Assembly: GCA_013306675.1 (NCBI GenBank)
Contig: JABLUY010000030.1
Location: 23,531-87,530, forward strand
Direction: 5' to 3'
DNA from: Thraustochytrium sp. TN22
Lineage: Eukaryota; Sar; Bigyra; Thraustochytrida; Thraustochytriidae
Length of the DNA stretch: 64,000 bases
Shown: piece after piece, positions 19,542-29,118 of the stretch
Layout of the letters: each line of letters opens with the position of its first letter
Numbering within the stretch: position 1 is the first letter of the stretch
Program-made: the position numbers and the translations under genes
Notes under the pieces: generated by a model
The model's database searches: none
What the model saw: only the letters and a program-made list of their open reading frames with translations
Told to the model about the DNA's origin: nothing

Positions 19542-20846
19542 TTACTTGCATTCGCTAATATGCCAGACGCTCTTCTTGGTGACCGGGTTGAAAAAGTACT
19601 CGCGATTCTCACGCTTGCTGAACGCCCGCTGCCAGGGCGCGGGCACGGCAGGCTCGCTCGCCGCCGCGGGCTTGGGCTTGGGCTTGCTGGGCAGGGCCGG
19701 CATCGGAAAGGCTCCACCGCCACCTGAAGTCAAACCCGAAGAAGCCGACGGAGCAGGCGCAGGAGCAGTGAGCGCCGGCATGGTCACCGGCTGCTCTGGC
19801 GCAGCCTTGAGCAAGACCGAGACGGCGTCCCAGGCCGGCGCCGCCGGCGCATGAATGGCGACCGCAGAGCCGTACCGTCGCTGGAGCGCCTGCAGACACA
19901 GCGTGCTATAGACGCCTGGTGGGCGGCACTTGGCGAAACGAGCCAGCGCGATTCGCAAGTCCAGCTTGAGGACCTCCACCAGGTAGGCGACGATGAGGAC
20001 GCCGGCGCGGTTGCACCCAAGCGTCGAGACCACCAGGACCCTGGCGTCGCGCTCCTCGTGCGTCTTGGCCGCCACGCTTCGGATAAAGTCCGCCACCTGC
20101 GGCCGGCTTGGCGGCACGAACCTGTACATGGGCGGTATGAGCGCCGGGCCGACCTGGGAGGCCTCAATGGGCACCGCCAGACGCTCCATGTCCCACTCCT
20201 CGTAGATCTCGTTGCGGTCGTACAGGTACGAAGTCTGGTCCGCCACCGCGTCCACGACGAGCGGAACAAAGGTTCCGTTCTTGTTGAGGCCTTCCACGAG
20301 GGCGTCGATGGAGAAGACCTCGCTCGCGTCGGCCTTGCTCGCTCCACTGGCGGCGATCTCGGACTCATAGATACTCGAGAGCGGCGTCTTGGCGGCCAGC
20401 AGCGGCGTGCCCTCGATCGCCGTCACGCCCTTGCAGGCAGCCCAGCCCGCGAAGAGCTCCTTCGGCCAAACGAGCTGCTCGCTGCGGTCGGCGGCCTCGG
20501 CTTGGCCGCCGCCGTTGCCCGCGGGCCCGGCCTTGCCCTTGCCTGCGGCCTCGGCGCGGGCGGCGGCTGGCGCTAGCGTCTGCTGCGTGGCCTCCTCGCG
20601 TTGCCGTTTGGCGCGAGCCGCCGCCAGCTTGCGTGCCACCTCTTTCTTGAGCGCCTCGGCGCGCATCACCTCCTCCACGGACTTGGTGGCTACCTGCTGC
20701 TTGCGCGGCTTGGCCATGGACGAGGACGAGGAGGACGACGACGAGGACGAGGACGACGACGAGGAGGAGGCGGCGGCGCCCGAACCGCTGCCGCCGCCGC
20801 CGCCCGCCCGCACCTTGGGCCGCTTCGGCGCGCGACCGTCCTCCAT
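19542..20846 (-). CDS. RNA 5'-triphosphatase-like pseudophosphatase with WW domain
   Basis: A 434-residue protein. The basic N terminus (PKRPKVR) looks like a nuclear signal and is followed by a serine run (27-43) and a charged helical region. Residues about 125-330 follow the cysteine-phosphatase fold of metazoan/plant-type mRNA capping enzymes: SYLYDRNEIYEEW corresponds to their F-Y-D-R-x-E segment, and a conserved LRIALARFAKCRPPGVYS follows the P-loop. The P-loop itself reads V273-S-T-L-G-C-N-R280-A-G where active enzymes have H-C-x-x-G-x-N-R-T-G. The nucleophilic Cys aligns with Ser274, so catalysis is probably lost. The last 33 residues form a WW domain (PWQRAFSKRENREYFFN...SVW), which could bind proline-rich or phospho-CTD ligands. 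I infer a nuclear adaptor or regulator of capping or transcription. No guanylyltransferase domain is attached. Confidence 0.72.
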   Translation of the reverse strand: MEDGRAPKRPKVRAGGGGGSGSGAAASSSSSSSSSSSSSSSSSMAKPRKQQVATKSVEEVMRAEALKKEVARKLAAARAKRQREEATQQTLAPAAARAEAAGKGKAGPAGNGGGQAEAADRSEQLVWPKELFAGWAACKGVTAIEGTPLLAAKTPLSSIYESEIAASGASKADASEVFSIDALVEGLNKNGTFVPLVVDAVADQTSYLYDRNEIYEEWDMERLAVPIEASQVGPALIPPMYRFVPPSRPQVADFIRSVAAKTHEERDARVLVVSTLGCNRAGVLIVAYLVEVLKLDLRIALARFAKCRPPGVYSTLCLQALQRRYGSAVAIHAPAAPAWDAVSVLLKAAPEQPVTMPALTAPAPAPSASSGLTSGGGGAFPMPALPSKPKPKPAAASEPAVPAPWQRAFSKRENREYFFNPVTKKSVWHISECK

Positions 20847-21051
20847 GGTACGGCGGCAGCTCCGGGCTGCAACAAGGTTTGCTTGCCTGCCTTTGTTTTC
20901 ATCTTTTTGTCCAAGCAAGCACAAGAAGGGCAGCGTCTCGCCAGCAGGCAGGCCAAACGTAAAAAAGGTTCTGGCATCTGTGTCTCAGTGTCTCTGTCTC
21001 TGTGTGTGTTCGTGTTTGTGCGGAGGAGCTTCCTGTGTGTTGCCACCTAAC

Positions 21052-22449
21052 TTAGGAGACCGTGCAGGACCTCTTCGCATCGCCAAACTCACTCTGAAAG
21101 CCCAGAGCCATGGACACGTAGGCGCCCGCAAAGATGCGCGAGACATGCACGCGCGTGTGGCTCGAGAGCGCCGTGGACGGGACCAGCATGGGCTTGGACA
21201 CGTAGAGCGCGGAGGAGTTGATGCCGAGACGGCCCTGCTCGTTGTGGCCCCATGCAAAGAGGACGCCCCGCTCCGTGAGCGCCAAGGAGTGGTAGGCGCC
21301 GCCGGAGACAGCCACGACATCGTCCGGGAGGCCCTCCACCATGAGCGGGAACTGGCGCGGCTCCTGGTCGCCATGCCCCAGTCGTCCGAACTCGCCGCGG
21401 CCCCACGAGAAGACCTCGCCGCGGTCCGAAACGGCGAGGGTGTGCTTGCCGCCGCAACTAATGTGCTTAATCCGGGGCGCGGGCGAGAGGTCAGACTCGA
21501 CGTTCTTGGTGCCGCGGCGCCGCCAGCGCATGACCTTGATCGGGTTGCTCATGAAGGCAATGTCGTCTTCCTCCGTGGCTGACCGCAAGATGGGCAGCAC
21601 CTCCTCGCTGCTCGCCGTGACGCCGAGCCCCATGCCACCCAGCTGGTAGCTGCGGCCACAGCCCCAGGTGTACACATTGCCTTGGCGCTTGGTGAGGACG
21701 GCGCTGTGATCCCAGCCGCAGGCGATGAGCTGCACCTTGATGCGCTGCTCGGCGAGCGAGCGCACGCGCTTGGGCTCGAGCTGCGTCACCTGGTCGCCGT
21801 GGCCCAGGCGGCCCAGCTTGCCGAGCCCCCACGTGTACACGTAGCCACGGTCGTCCAGCGCTAGGCTGTGCGAGTGGCCGCAGGCGACCGCGACGAGGTG
21901 CGTTGGCCCATGGTCTGGCCGCTGCGCGTGGTCCGCGTCGTCTGGATGCGCCAGCACGCCGCGATGGTCCCGCTTAATGTCGTCGAGATCCCGCTCCACG
22001 CGGAACCACTCGATGAGGCGCGGCATGTTGCAGTCCTCTTGGGACCCGTGGCCCAGCTTGCCGTAGCTGCCCTTGCCCCACGAGAAGACCTCGCCGGTGG
22101 CCAGCATGGCCATGGCGTGGTCGCGGCCCGCCGCGACCGCCGACACGTTGCGACGCTGCGCGAAGAACTTAATCTTGCGCGGCGTGCCCTGCACGCCCTT
22201 GACGGGTGCGCCCAGCTGGTGCTCATGGTTGTTGCCCCAGGAGAAGATGTCGCCGCGCGTCGTGACCGCAAGGTTGAAGTCGAACCCGCACGCCACCTCG
22301 CGCACCGTCTGCCCCTGCAGCAGCACGCGGTCGATCGGCCTCATCGTGGACAGCACCGTCTCCGTGCTCAACCCGTGGCCCAACTCGCCCTTGCTGCCGG
22401 CGCCCCAGCTGTACAGCTCGTCGCCGAGCTGCTGCCTCGCCGCCGGCAT
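21052..22449 (-). CDS. RCC1-repeat beta-propeller protein
   Basis: A 465-residue protein that is almost entirely RCC1 repeats. Successive blades show the E/D-(L/V)-(Y/F)-S/T-W-G...G-x-L-G-H-G pattern: ELYSWGAGSKGELGHG (about 11), DIFSWGNNHEHQLG, EVFSWGKGSYGKLGHG, YVYTWGLGKLGRLGHG, NVYTWGCGRSYQLGG, EVFSWGRGEFGRLGHG and VLFAWGHNEQGRLG. Each is followed by a C/A-G-x-x-H-S/T-L/A-A-L turn. Seven blades fit one closed propeller. A charged insertion of about 30 residues (DDIKRDHRGVLAHPDDADHAQ) lies after blade three. No HECT, FYVE or membrane segment is present, so Ran-GEF activity should not be assumed; many such proteins are scaffolds or ubiquitin-pathway adaptors. Confidence 0.92.
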   Translation of the reverse strand: MPAARQQLGDELYSWGAGSKGELGHGLSTETVLSTMRPIDRVLLQGQTVREVACGFDFNLAVTTRGDIFSWGNNHEHQLGAPVKGVQGTPRKIKFFAQRRNVSAVAAGRDHAMAMLATGEVFSWGKGSYGKLGHGSQEDCNMPRLIEWFRVERDLDDIKRDHRGVLAHPDDADHAQRPDHGPTHLVAVACGHSHSLALDDRGYVYTWGLGKLGRLGHGDQVTQLEPKRVRSLAEQRIKVQLIACGWDHSAVLTKRQGNVYTWGCGRSYQLGGMGLGVTASSEEVLPILRSATEEDDIAFMSNPIKVMRWRRRGTKNVESDLSPAPRIKHISCGGKHTLAVSDRGEVFSWGRGEFGRLGHGDQEPRQFPLMVEGLPDDVVAVSGGAYHSLALTERGVLFAWGHNEQGRLGINSSALYVSKPMLVPSTALSSHTRVHVSRIFAGAYVSMALGFQSEFGDAKRSCTVS

Positions 22450-22932
22450 GCTGCCGCCTTCTCCAGTGCGTCAGCGCCTTGCGAGCGCGTCTCAGCGCCG
22501 CGACGGCCTGCGCCCCGCCGCGCAGCCGCCGCGCAGCCGCCGCGAACGGGCGACGAGCCCAGCAAGTCTTGACGGGACGGGGGCAAGCAAGTTGGCAAGC
22601 GGAAGCGGGCCAGGCCAGCCAGCAACAAGCGAGCCTGATGCGGGCTCGGAGCCGTTACAAGGGAGGGGACACCTGCCATGGGGCTCTGCGCACAAGCAGT
22701 AAAGGGCGGCTTCTTGTCACACTCCTTCGCTCTCACTGCCCGCCCGCCTGGTTGCAGAGAGGCATCATGCATGCATGCGTTGCAGTGACGGGCGTGCATG
22801 GACACCCGTTCTTCGCGGCCGCGCGGCCGACTCCCGGGCGCAGTTGTGGTCCAGTCCTGCGGTCGTGCGGTCGCCGGTCCCGAACTCTAGCCTCGCTCTG
22901 ACAGGCAGGCTGTAAGCAGCCCGCTCGCTCTC

Positions 22933-22980
22933 GCGCTCCCGCTCGCTCGCTCGCTCGCTCGCTCGCCCGCCCGCTCGCTC
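22933..22980 (+). repeat. GCTC tetranucleotide array
   Basis: About ten near-perfect GCTC units with two GCCC variants, between the divergent RCC1 and bHLH genes. Confidence 0.85.
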
Positions 22981-23261
22981 ACAGGCAGGACTTGCCATCG
23001 CCGTCCGTCCCCGGCGCCCTCGTGGCTGCCGTCAGCGTCCACTTCACAGTAGTCCATGGCCGGGCGCGCGTCCTCAGCGTCCACTCCCGCCGTCACGCCC
23101 TCGCGTTGCCGCCAGCCTCCCAGCCCGAGGTCCCGCGCATCGAAGCGCGTCCCTCTCTGCTCTGCATCGTCCCAGGCCGCTCCCGCTCGCCGCCCAGACC
23201 CTCGTCGTGCGCCGCAGAATTCCTCTGCCGCCGGCGCCTGCGCTCTCGGCTCCATACCATC

Positions 23262-23362
23262 GCCACTCTCCACCTCTCCACCTCTCCACCTCTCCATCTC
23301 TCCATCTCTCCGTCTCCAGCTCCAGCTCCATCTCCATCTCCAGCTCCAGCTCCACCTCCACC
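23262..23362 (+). repeat. CTCCAY hexamer-like microsatellite
   Basis: A pyrimidine-rich tract of CTCCAC, CTCCAT and CTCCAG units, about 190 bp upstream of the bHLH ATG and probably in its leader. The asymmetric purine/pyrimidine strands could form triplex DNA. Confidence 0.8.
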
Positions 23363-23549
23363 TCGGCGGCGCGGAGGGACCGGGAGCGGCGGTCCCGGCG
23401 CGCGGCGGCCGAGCAAGCAGGCGAGCAAGTCGAAGCGAGCAAGCAAAGTGGATTCCGTCGCGCGGCGGCGTGCTCGGGCGTGCTCGGCGCGCGAAACGGG
23501 CGCGGGGCGGGCGCGGGGCGGGCGGCGGGGCGGGCGGCGGCGCGGCCGC

Positions 23550-24188
23550 ATGCTGCCCGGCGCGCGGCTGCCAGTGCCGTACGCGGCCGGCGGCTTCGGG
23601 GGCGGGGCCATGGCGCCGGCTCTTGCGCACGGCCAGGGCGGCGCGCGGCCGGCGGCGCACAAGAAGCGCGACCCCAAGCGCCGCGAGCGCAAGTACGAGC
23701 GGGAGAAGCGCAGGCGCGACGTCGTGTCGCGCCAGTTTGATGAGATTTGCGCCATGCTCAGCATCGAGGTCGGCGCCGTGGACCGCACGGCTGTGCTCGA
23801 GGAGCTGCTCAAGGCGCTGCGCAAGAAGAACGAGGCACAGCGCCGCGCGCGCGAGGGCATGCCGCCCGGCACGCCCTCGCCGCAGCAGCAGCAGCAGCGC
23901 CGCCTCAAGTCCGAGGCCGCCACCAGCAGCCCGACCTCGCCGGCCTCCTCCTTCTCCCCGGCCCCGAGCTCGGGCGGCCGCAGGAGAAGCTCCAGTCTCG
24001 GCGCCATCGCCGCGTCCTCTTGCAACACGGTCGCCGGCCTCGGCCCGCGTGGGAGCGCCGGCGCCGCGCCGCCGCCGCCGCCCTCGGGCATCTCCGGCGG
24101 CGACGGTCTCTACTCCTCGGCTCTCGACGACCTCGAGTCTGAGCTCACGCTCAGTGGGACGGGTCAGCTCTTCGACGATCTCGAGTAA
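23550..24188 (+). CDS. bHLH transcription factor
   Basis: A 212-residue protein starting MLPGARLPVPY. Residues about 45-95 form a basic helix-loop-helix domain: the basic arm ERKYEREKRRRDVVSRQFDE, a short loop around SIEVGAVDR, and helix 2 AVLEELLKALRKKNEAQRR. The arm has the E-x-x-R-R pattern expected for E-box-type DNA contact, and the domain probably dimerises. The rest is Ser/Pro/Ala-rich with a Q4 run (about 114), and ends in an acidic stretch (DDLESELTLSGTGQLFDDLE) that could activate transcription. No leucine zipper or PAS domain follows. The long open frame upstream of this ATG overlaps repeats and was not used. Confidence 0.78.
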   Translation: MLPGARLPVPYAAGGFGGGAMAPALAHGQGGARPAAHKKRDPKRRERKYEREKRRRDVVSRQFDEICAMLSIEVGAVDRTAVLEELLKALRKKNEAQRRAREGMPPGTPSPQQQQQRRLKSEAATSSPTSPASSFSPAPSSGGRRRSSSLGAIAASSCNTVAGLGPRGSAGAAPPPPPSGISGGDGLYSSALDDLESELTLSGTGQLFDDLE

Positions 24189-24382
24189 ACCATGTGTGAA
24201 CCAGCCATGTCACCCTAGCTAGCAAATCATACCGTAGCGTAGTAGAATAACGCAAGAAGGCAAAGAAAGATTGTACCCCTGCTCAGCGCCGCCCTATTCT
24301 TTTCTTTTTTTTTTTCGTTCTTGGCAAGCCGTCGCGCGCGATCTCGTGTCGGCGACGATTGAGGCTTGGGTCGTCATCTTCA

Positions 24383-24439
24383 CAGGTCTCTCGCATTGCT
24401 CACAACCTTTTTCTGTCGACGCGGAGAGCGAGAGACCTG
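24383..24439 (-). other. Stem-loop in the 3' UTR of the MsrB gene, SECIS candidate
   Basis: A perfect 12-bp stem (24428-24439 with 24383-24394; arm CAGGTCTCTCGC on the minus strand) closes a 33-nt loop with an A5 tract. It begins about 49 nt after the MsrB terminal stop and 115 nt after the in-frame UGA. At its base the minus strand reads ATGC opposite TGAA, close to but not matching the AUGA/GA quartet of a eukaryotic SECIS. Confidence 0.4.
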
Positions 24440-24488
24440 CATGGTCAGACCAAAACGGGACGGCGAGTCGAGTCGAGTGGGTCTCAAA

Positions 24489-25115
24489 TCACTGGCTCGC
24501 TGTTGCTGCCACCTCCGCCGTCGCCGCGACAAAGCGCAGCGACAGCGAGAGGACTCAGTGGCGCCAACGTGCGTCTGGATGCGCATCCCCCATCGTGCGC
24601 GCGTCCTCAAAGGCGTGGCCCAGAAACAGCTCGCAGCCGCCGCAGTACACCTCAAACACCTCGCACGTGTAGCCATTGTAGCCAGCGGCGTTGACGCGGA
24701 GCAAGGCGCCCTCCTCCGCCTCGGAGCGAAACGAGGGCCACCGGCAAGGCCCGCGGAACTTGTCCCGCGACGTGTACAGCAGCCGGTCACACCGTGCGCA
24801 CAGGTAGCTGCCCGTGCGCCAGTGGTCGCGCAGGTCCTCGTGCGTGACCACGTCCGAGACAAGTTCAAGGTCGTCCTCGATCCTCTTGGTCAGCGGGCGC
24901 GCGCTGATGCGGAAGAAGTTCTCGCGGTCCTCCAGCGTCACCTCCTCGTACCGCGCGTACCTGCGCGCCTTGGGCTCCAGCAGCGCCAGGCTCGCCGGCT
25001 CCGCCGGCTCCGAGTTGGCGCCCTGGCAGCTGCCGGCGCGTCGCGGCCGCTTCGTGGGCCGCCCCGGCCCACCGCCGGCCGCCTCCGCCGCGTCGCGGGC
25101 GCTGCCTCGCGCCAT
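24489..25115 (-). CDS. MSRB: Methionine-R-sulfoxide reductase B, probable selenoprotein
   Basis: A SelR/MsrB enzyme that reduces methionine-R-sulfoxide in proteins using thioredoxin. From the ATG at 25115, residues 1-60 are a basic, low-complexity leader. The MsrB fold follows, with the zinc-binding pairs C106-A-R-C109 and C158-G-G-C161, the substrate-site segment CRWPSF (124-129) and LGHAFED (165-171). The frame then meets TGA at 24555-24557, exactly where the catalytic Cys/Sec lies. Read as residue 187 = U, the sequence is R-H-U-V-L-S-L-S-L-R-F-V, matching the family C terminus R-Y/F-C/U-I/V-x-S-x-S-L-x-F. The frame ends 21 codons later at TGA 24489-24491. If UGA is a plain stop the protein lacks its nucleophile. 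A canonical SECIS was not found by eye. The start lies only 114 bp from the divergent TTL gene; an ATG at 25187 is possible. Confidence 0.82.
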
Positions 25116-25229
25116 GGGGCGTGCGAGCGAGCAGTGGGACTCGGTCTGCAGGCCGCGCAGGTCGCGCGCGCCCGTGCTGGCGTGCATGCCAGAACCCCAT
25201 CTCTCACCTCAGCCGCGCGCCGCGCCACC

Positions 25230-26432
25230 ATGCGGCCGCGCAGCGGGCTGGCAGCGGCGGCGGCGGCCGCCCGCCAGCGCCAGCAGGACCGCGCCGCGCG
25301 CTCCGGCGCGCCCACGGCGGCCTCGAGCGGCGTCGGCTCCGCGGTCCAGGTCGCCAACCACCACCACGACGCCAAGAACAAGGACGCCGACGAGGACAAG
25401 AAGCCCTCCAAGACGTCCGCGTCGTCCGGCGAGGCCAGCAACAGCGACAGCGACAGCGACAGCAGCAGCGGCAGCAGTGGCAGCAGCAGCAGCAGCAGCA
25501 GCAGTGGCGAGGAGGAGTCCTCCGACGAGGACCTGGAGAGCGCCAACGCGACGAGCACCGGGCTCGCCAGGCGACGCCCGCACGCCGGCCAGGGCCAGAG
25601 CAAGCCGGGCAGGCCACGCGACCCGCTGCACGGCAAAAAGAAGAAGCGAACCGCGAGGCCATGGCCCAGAGACCTTGCCGACCTGCGCAGGATGCTGCTG
25701 CGCACGAGCAGCCGCAGACGCCTGGGGTTGGCGGCCGCGGCCGTGGCCGTCGTGCTCCTGGGCCTCGTGCAGCTCGTGGTCTTCTCCGACCTCCTCGCCG
25801 GCGGCTCGTACGAGGCGGACGCCGGCGCGCTCTCGGACGAGCAACGCCTGCTGAAGCGCCTCGACGTGAATCGGGGTCCGGCGAGCTGGGCGCTGCGGCC
25901 AGACCGCGAGCGACGCGCCATGTCGGCGTCCGCGCTTACGACGGCTCGCGAGCGCTTCGGCGGGGCGTCCAAGTTGCACATCGCGCGGCAGATCACCAAC
26001 CCCGAGATCAACGCCAAGGCCAACAAGCGCACCTTTGGGTGCCTGCGCGACGAGTGCCGCGGGCTGGCGCTCGAGGACCTGACGAACCGCAAGTGGAAGA
26101 TGATGTACAAGAACGCCAAGACGCAGTCGGCGACGAACGCCACGGTCTTTCGCGACAATCTCAACGTGCGGCTGACCTGGCTCGAGTCCGACACCACGGA
26201 GCTCACCAAGCTCAAGAAGGAACGCCCCGAGACCTTTGAGCAGGCCTACACGCAGCAAATCGGCAAGACGTACCTGAGCGTGCTGGACGGCGCCGACGCC
26301 ATCGGCGGCAACAAGGGCCAGCAGCTGCGCGGCAAGCAGGCCTTTGTGCGGCGACGCAGCCTGGTGCGCGACGTGCCGAGCCTCGTGGGCGACGCTCTGG
26401 CCGGCCTGCCTGCCGCTGAGGACGGCGCCGAG

Positions 26433-26464
<32 letters not shown>

Positions 26465-29015
26465 TGGCGGCGGCGTGCAGCACCGCAAGCGTCGTCGCCG
26501 CAAGCGGAAGGCAGCCGCGCCGATCCACATCGAGGGCCTGCCCACGCACGAGTGCTCGTACAACGACCTCGGGCTGCAGCCGGCGCAGTACCGGCTGTAC
26601 TTTAAGGAGGAGTGTGAGGCTTTCTTGCGCAACGAGGGCAACGGCAAGTCCTTTCTGCTCAAGCCGGAGACCGGCTCCCAGGGCAAGGGCATCACCTTCC
26701 ACGCCGGTGTGCAGTCCGTCATGAAGAAGGCGTCCAGTTTCTTCCCCTGCAAGCACAACCCATCCATGTCGGCGCTGGAGCGCATGCTCGTGCAGGAGTA
26801 CATTGCCAAGCCGCTGCTGCTGGAAAAGTGCAAGTTTGACCTGCGCGTGTACATGCTCATCGCCAGCTCGGACCCGTGGATGGTCTTTTACCACGAGGGC
26901 TACCTGCGGAGGTCGCTCTTCGAGTACAGCCCGTCGTCGCGCAACCGCGCCGTGTACCTGACGAACACGCACTACCAAAGCATGAAGCCCGGCTTCAAGC
27001 TGAGCGAGCACATTTGGACCTTTGAGCGCCTGCAGTCGTACCTGACGTCCAACGCGCGCGCCGGCGGCCACTACGTGGACAGCGTGCTGGACCCGTACAT
27101 TAAGCGCGCGGCGAACTTTGTCTTTCAGAGCGCGCGCCAGAAGCTGCAGCGCCGCAAGGGCTCCTTTCACATCTTCGGCCTCGACTTTATGATCGACGAC
27201 AACTTCAAGGTGCACTTCATCGAGGCCAACGGGTACCCGGGCTACACCTGGAGTCTGAACTTTGATACGCGCGGCTTCGTGGCGGAGCAGTTTAACCTCG
27301 TCATGGAGCTGCACGAGCACCCGACGGCCTTTGAGAAGATGCGCGCTGGCGACCGCTTCGGCCAGTTCGAGCTCATCTTTAGCGAGCTCGAGGAGGCCGA
27401 GAGCGGCCGCCTCTACGACCCGTGCTACGAGTTCTTCAACAACGAGCGCTCCTTCCAGACGCTGCGTCCCGCCATGCAGCGCTTCTCGCGCTACACGGGC
27501 TTCGCCGCGAGCAAGGCGCTGCTCACGGGCGCCGCCGGCGACGCCTCGTGCCAGTCGAAGAAGTGCAAGGCACGCCGCAAGGAGGCGCGCAAGGAGGCCG
27601 CCAAGGCGCGCCACGCCGCGGAGCGTCTCTTCCAGGGCTACATGGACGACATCGTCGGCGCCGAGCTCATCGGTGGCTTCAAGACAGACCAGATCTCCAC
27701 GCTCGCGCGCTACGCGCGCCTCAGCGGCTGTTCGCTCAACAAGATGTTCCTCATGCCCGCCACCTACCGCATGTACATGGACGACGAGTGTTCCAACGTC
27801 GTCAAGTACCGCACCGCGTCGGCCTGGCTCGCCAAGCCCATGGACGGCGCGCACGCGGGCGGCTTTGAGTACTTTGCCAACCAGGCGGCGCTCGAGGCGC
27901 GCTTCCAGGGCTGCACCGGCGGCCTGCCCAAGGACAAGCTCTCCTACAAGGACCCCAACGACGCGCGCAACCATCAGCGCGCCGTCATGAATGCGCCGCA
28001 GCCGCTGCAGTACGTCGTGCAAAAGTACGTTGGCAACCGCCTGCCCGTGCACGACCGCGCCTGGGACCTTCGCGCCTACATGCTCATCGCCTGCACGGAG
28101 CCCTACTTTGTCTTTTACCACGACGGGTTCGCGCGCACCACGGAGCTGCGCGGCGCCGGCGGCGACGACGACGATGACGGCGGCGCCGGCCGCGGCGGCG
28201 CGTACCTGGCGCTCAGCAAGACGGAGCTCACCTTTGCGGACTTTCAGATCCTGCTCTCGCAAGAGGCCAAGGGCGGCGACTCCTTCATGAGCGCCGCCTT
28301 CGAGACGTACGCGAAACAGGTCATGCGCCTGCTCTTTCACGCCGTCAAGCCCTCGCTGCAGCGCCGCGCCAAGGCCTACCAGCTCCTCGAGCTCACCTTT
28401 GCGCTCGACGACACGTACACCTTTTGGTACCTGGGCGCCAACAACTCGCCCCAGTTCTCCCGCGCCGTCAAGGTTCGCGAGCAGGTCATTGAGCCCATGC
28501 AAGACGAGCTCAAGTCCGTGGTCTTGGAGACCTCGGACTCCCCCGAGGCCCTCGCCGGCATGCGCTTCGGCGACCGCTACGGCGACTGGCGCCTCGTGTA
28601 CAGCGAGTACGAGGACTACGTGCGTAACACCACCTACAACCCATGCCAGGCCTTTCACGGCAAGTGGTCCCTCGCCAAGTCTGCCGTCGTCGCAACCGCC
28701 AAGCTCCACGACTACAAAACGCGCGTTGACTCCGCGAACCAGCGCGAGCTCGCCAAGTACACGCGCGCCGCATGGCAAAAGTGCCGCCTCAAGGGCAAGG
28801 TGGAGACGTGCATGCAGTCCGACTACGTCCGCAAGACGCTCCGCGAGCGCTATGAGGAGTACCTCGACAAGTCCTCCGTCGTCATGTCCTCCAGCGAGGA
28901 AGACGAGGAGGAGAACGCGCGGCAGCGCGAGGAGCTCATCTCCACCTACATTGAAGACCGCATCGCTGCCTTTGCAGGCCCCGGAGCAGGCGCGACTGCA
29001 GACGGAGCAAACTAA
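25230..29015 (+). CDS. Membrane-anchored protein with two TTL-like domains, second degenerate
   Basis: A 1261-residue protein. The N terminus (1-160) is Ser/Asp-rich and basic. One hydrophobic segment (about 165-187, LGLAAAAVAVVLLGLVQLVV) follows a basic cluster, predicting a type II anchor with the rest lumenal or extracellular, though inverted topology is possible. Two tubulin-tyrosine-ligase-like ATP-grasp domains follow. Domain 1 (about 431-690) has LLKPETGSQGKGI, VQEYIAKP, KFDLRVYMLIA and the metal-binding FGLDFMIDD...FIEAN. Domain 2 (about 815-1110) keeps WLAKP, VVQKYV and WDLRAYMLIA but has lost the glycine-rich loop. Its metal site reads LELTFALDD...YLGAN, so the E-x-N glutamate is Gly and the enzyme is probably dead there. 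Poly-Asp runs occur near 400 and 975. Amino-acid ligation to tubulin or another substrate is a family-based guess. Confidence 0.8.
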
Positions 29016-29118
29016 GTTACTGACAGTGAGATCTCATTTGCATTTACAGCTAGCTAGCACAGTGATGGGGCACCTCTCCTGTGGCAGCTTGGACACACCC
29101 AGATCGTGCGCTGCACAG

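Larger units (their letters stand above)
22450..23549. other. Divergent intergenic region with GCTC array and CT-rich repeats
   Basis: About 1.1 kb between the RCC1 gene and the bHLH gene. It contains a GCTC array (about 22933-22980) and a pyrimidine-rich microsatellite of CTCCAC/CTCCAT/CTCCAG units (23262-23362). An open frame continues from here into the bHLH gene but is low-complexity. Confidence 0.6.

Noticed and set aside
22992-23549. N-terminal extension of the bHLH protein
   Set aside because: It translates a CT-rich microsatellite and GC-rich leader. No conserved sequence is seen before the ATG at 23550.
24366-25229. N-terminal extension of the tandem TTL protein
   Set aside because: It runs antisense through the MsrB coding region and begins in that gene's 3' UTR. 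The ATG at 25230 is in a good context and leaves a short divergent promoter.
25209-28778. 1189-residue open frame antisense to the tandem TTL gene
   Set aside because: Same GC-driven shadow effect. The sense frame has two recognisable ATP-grasp domains.
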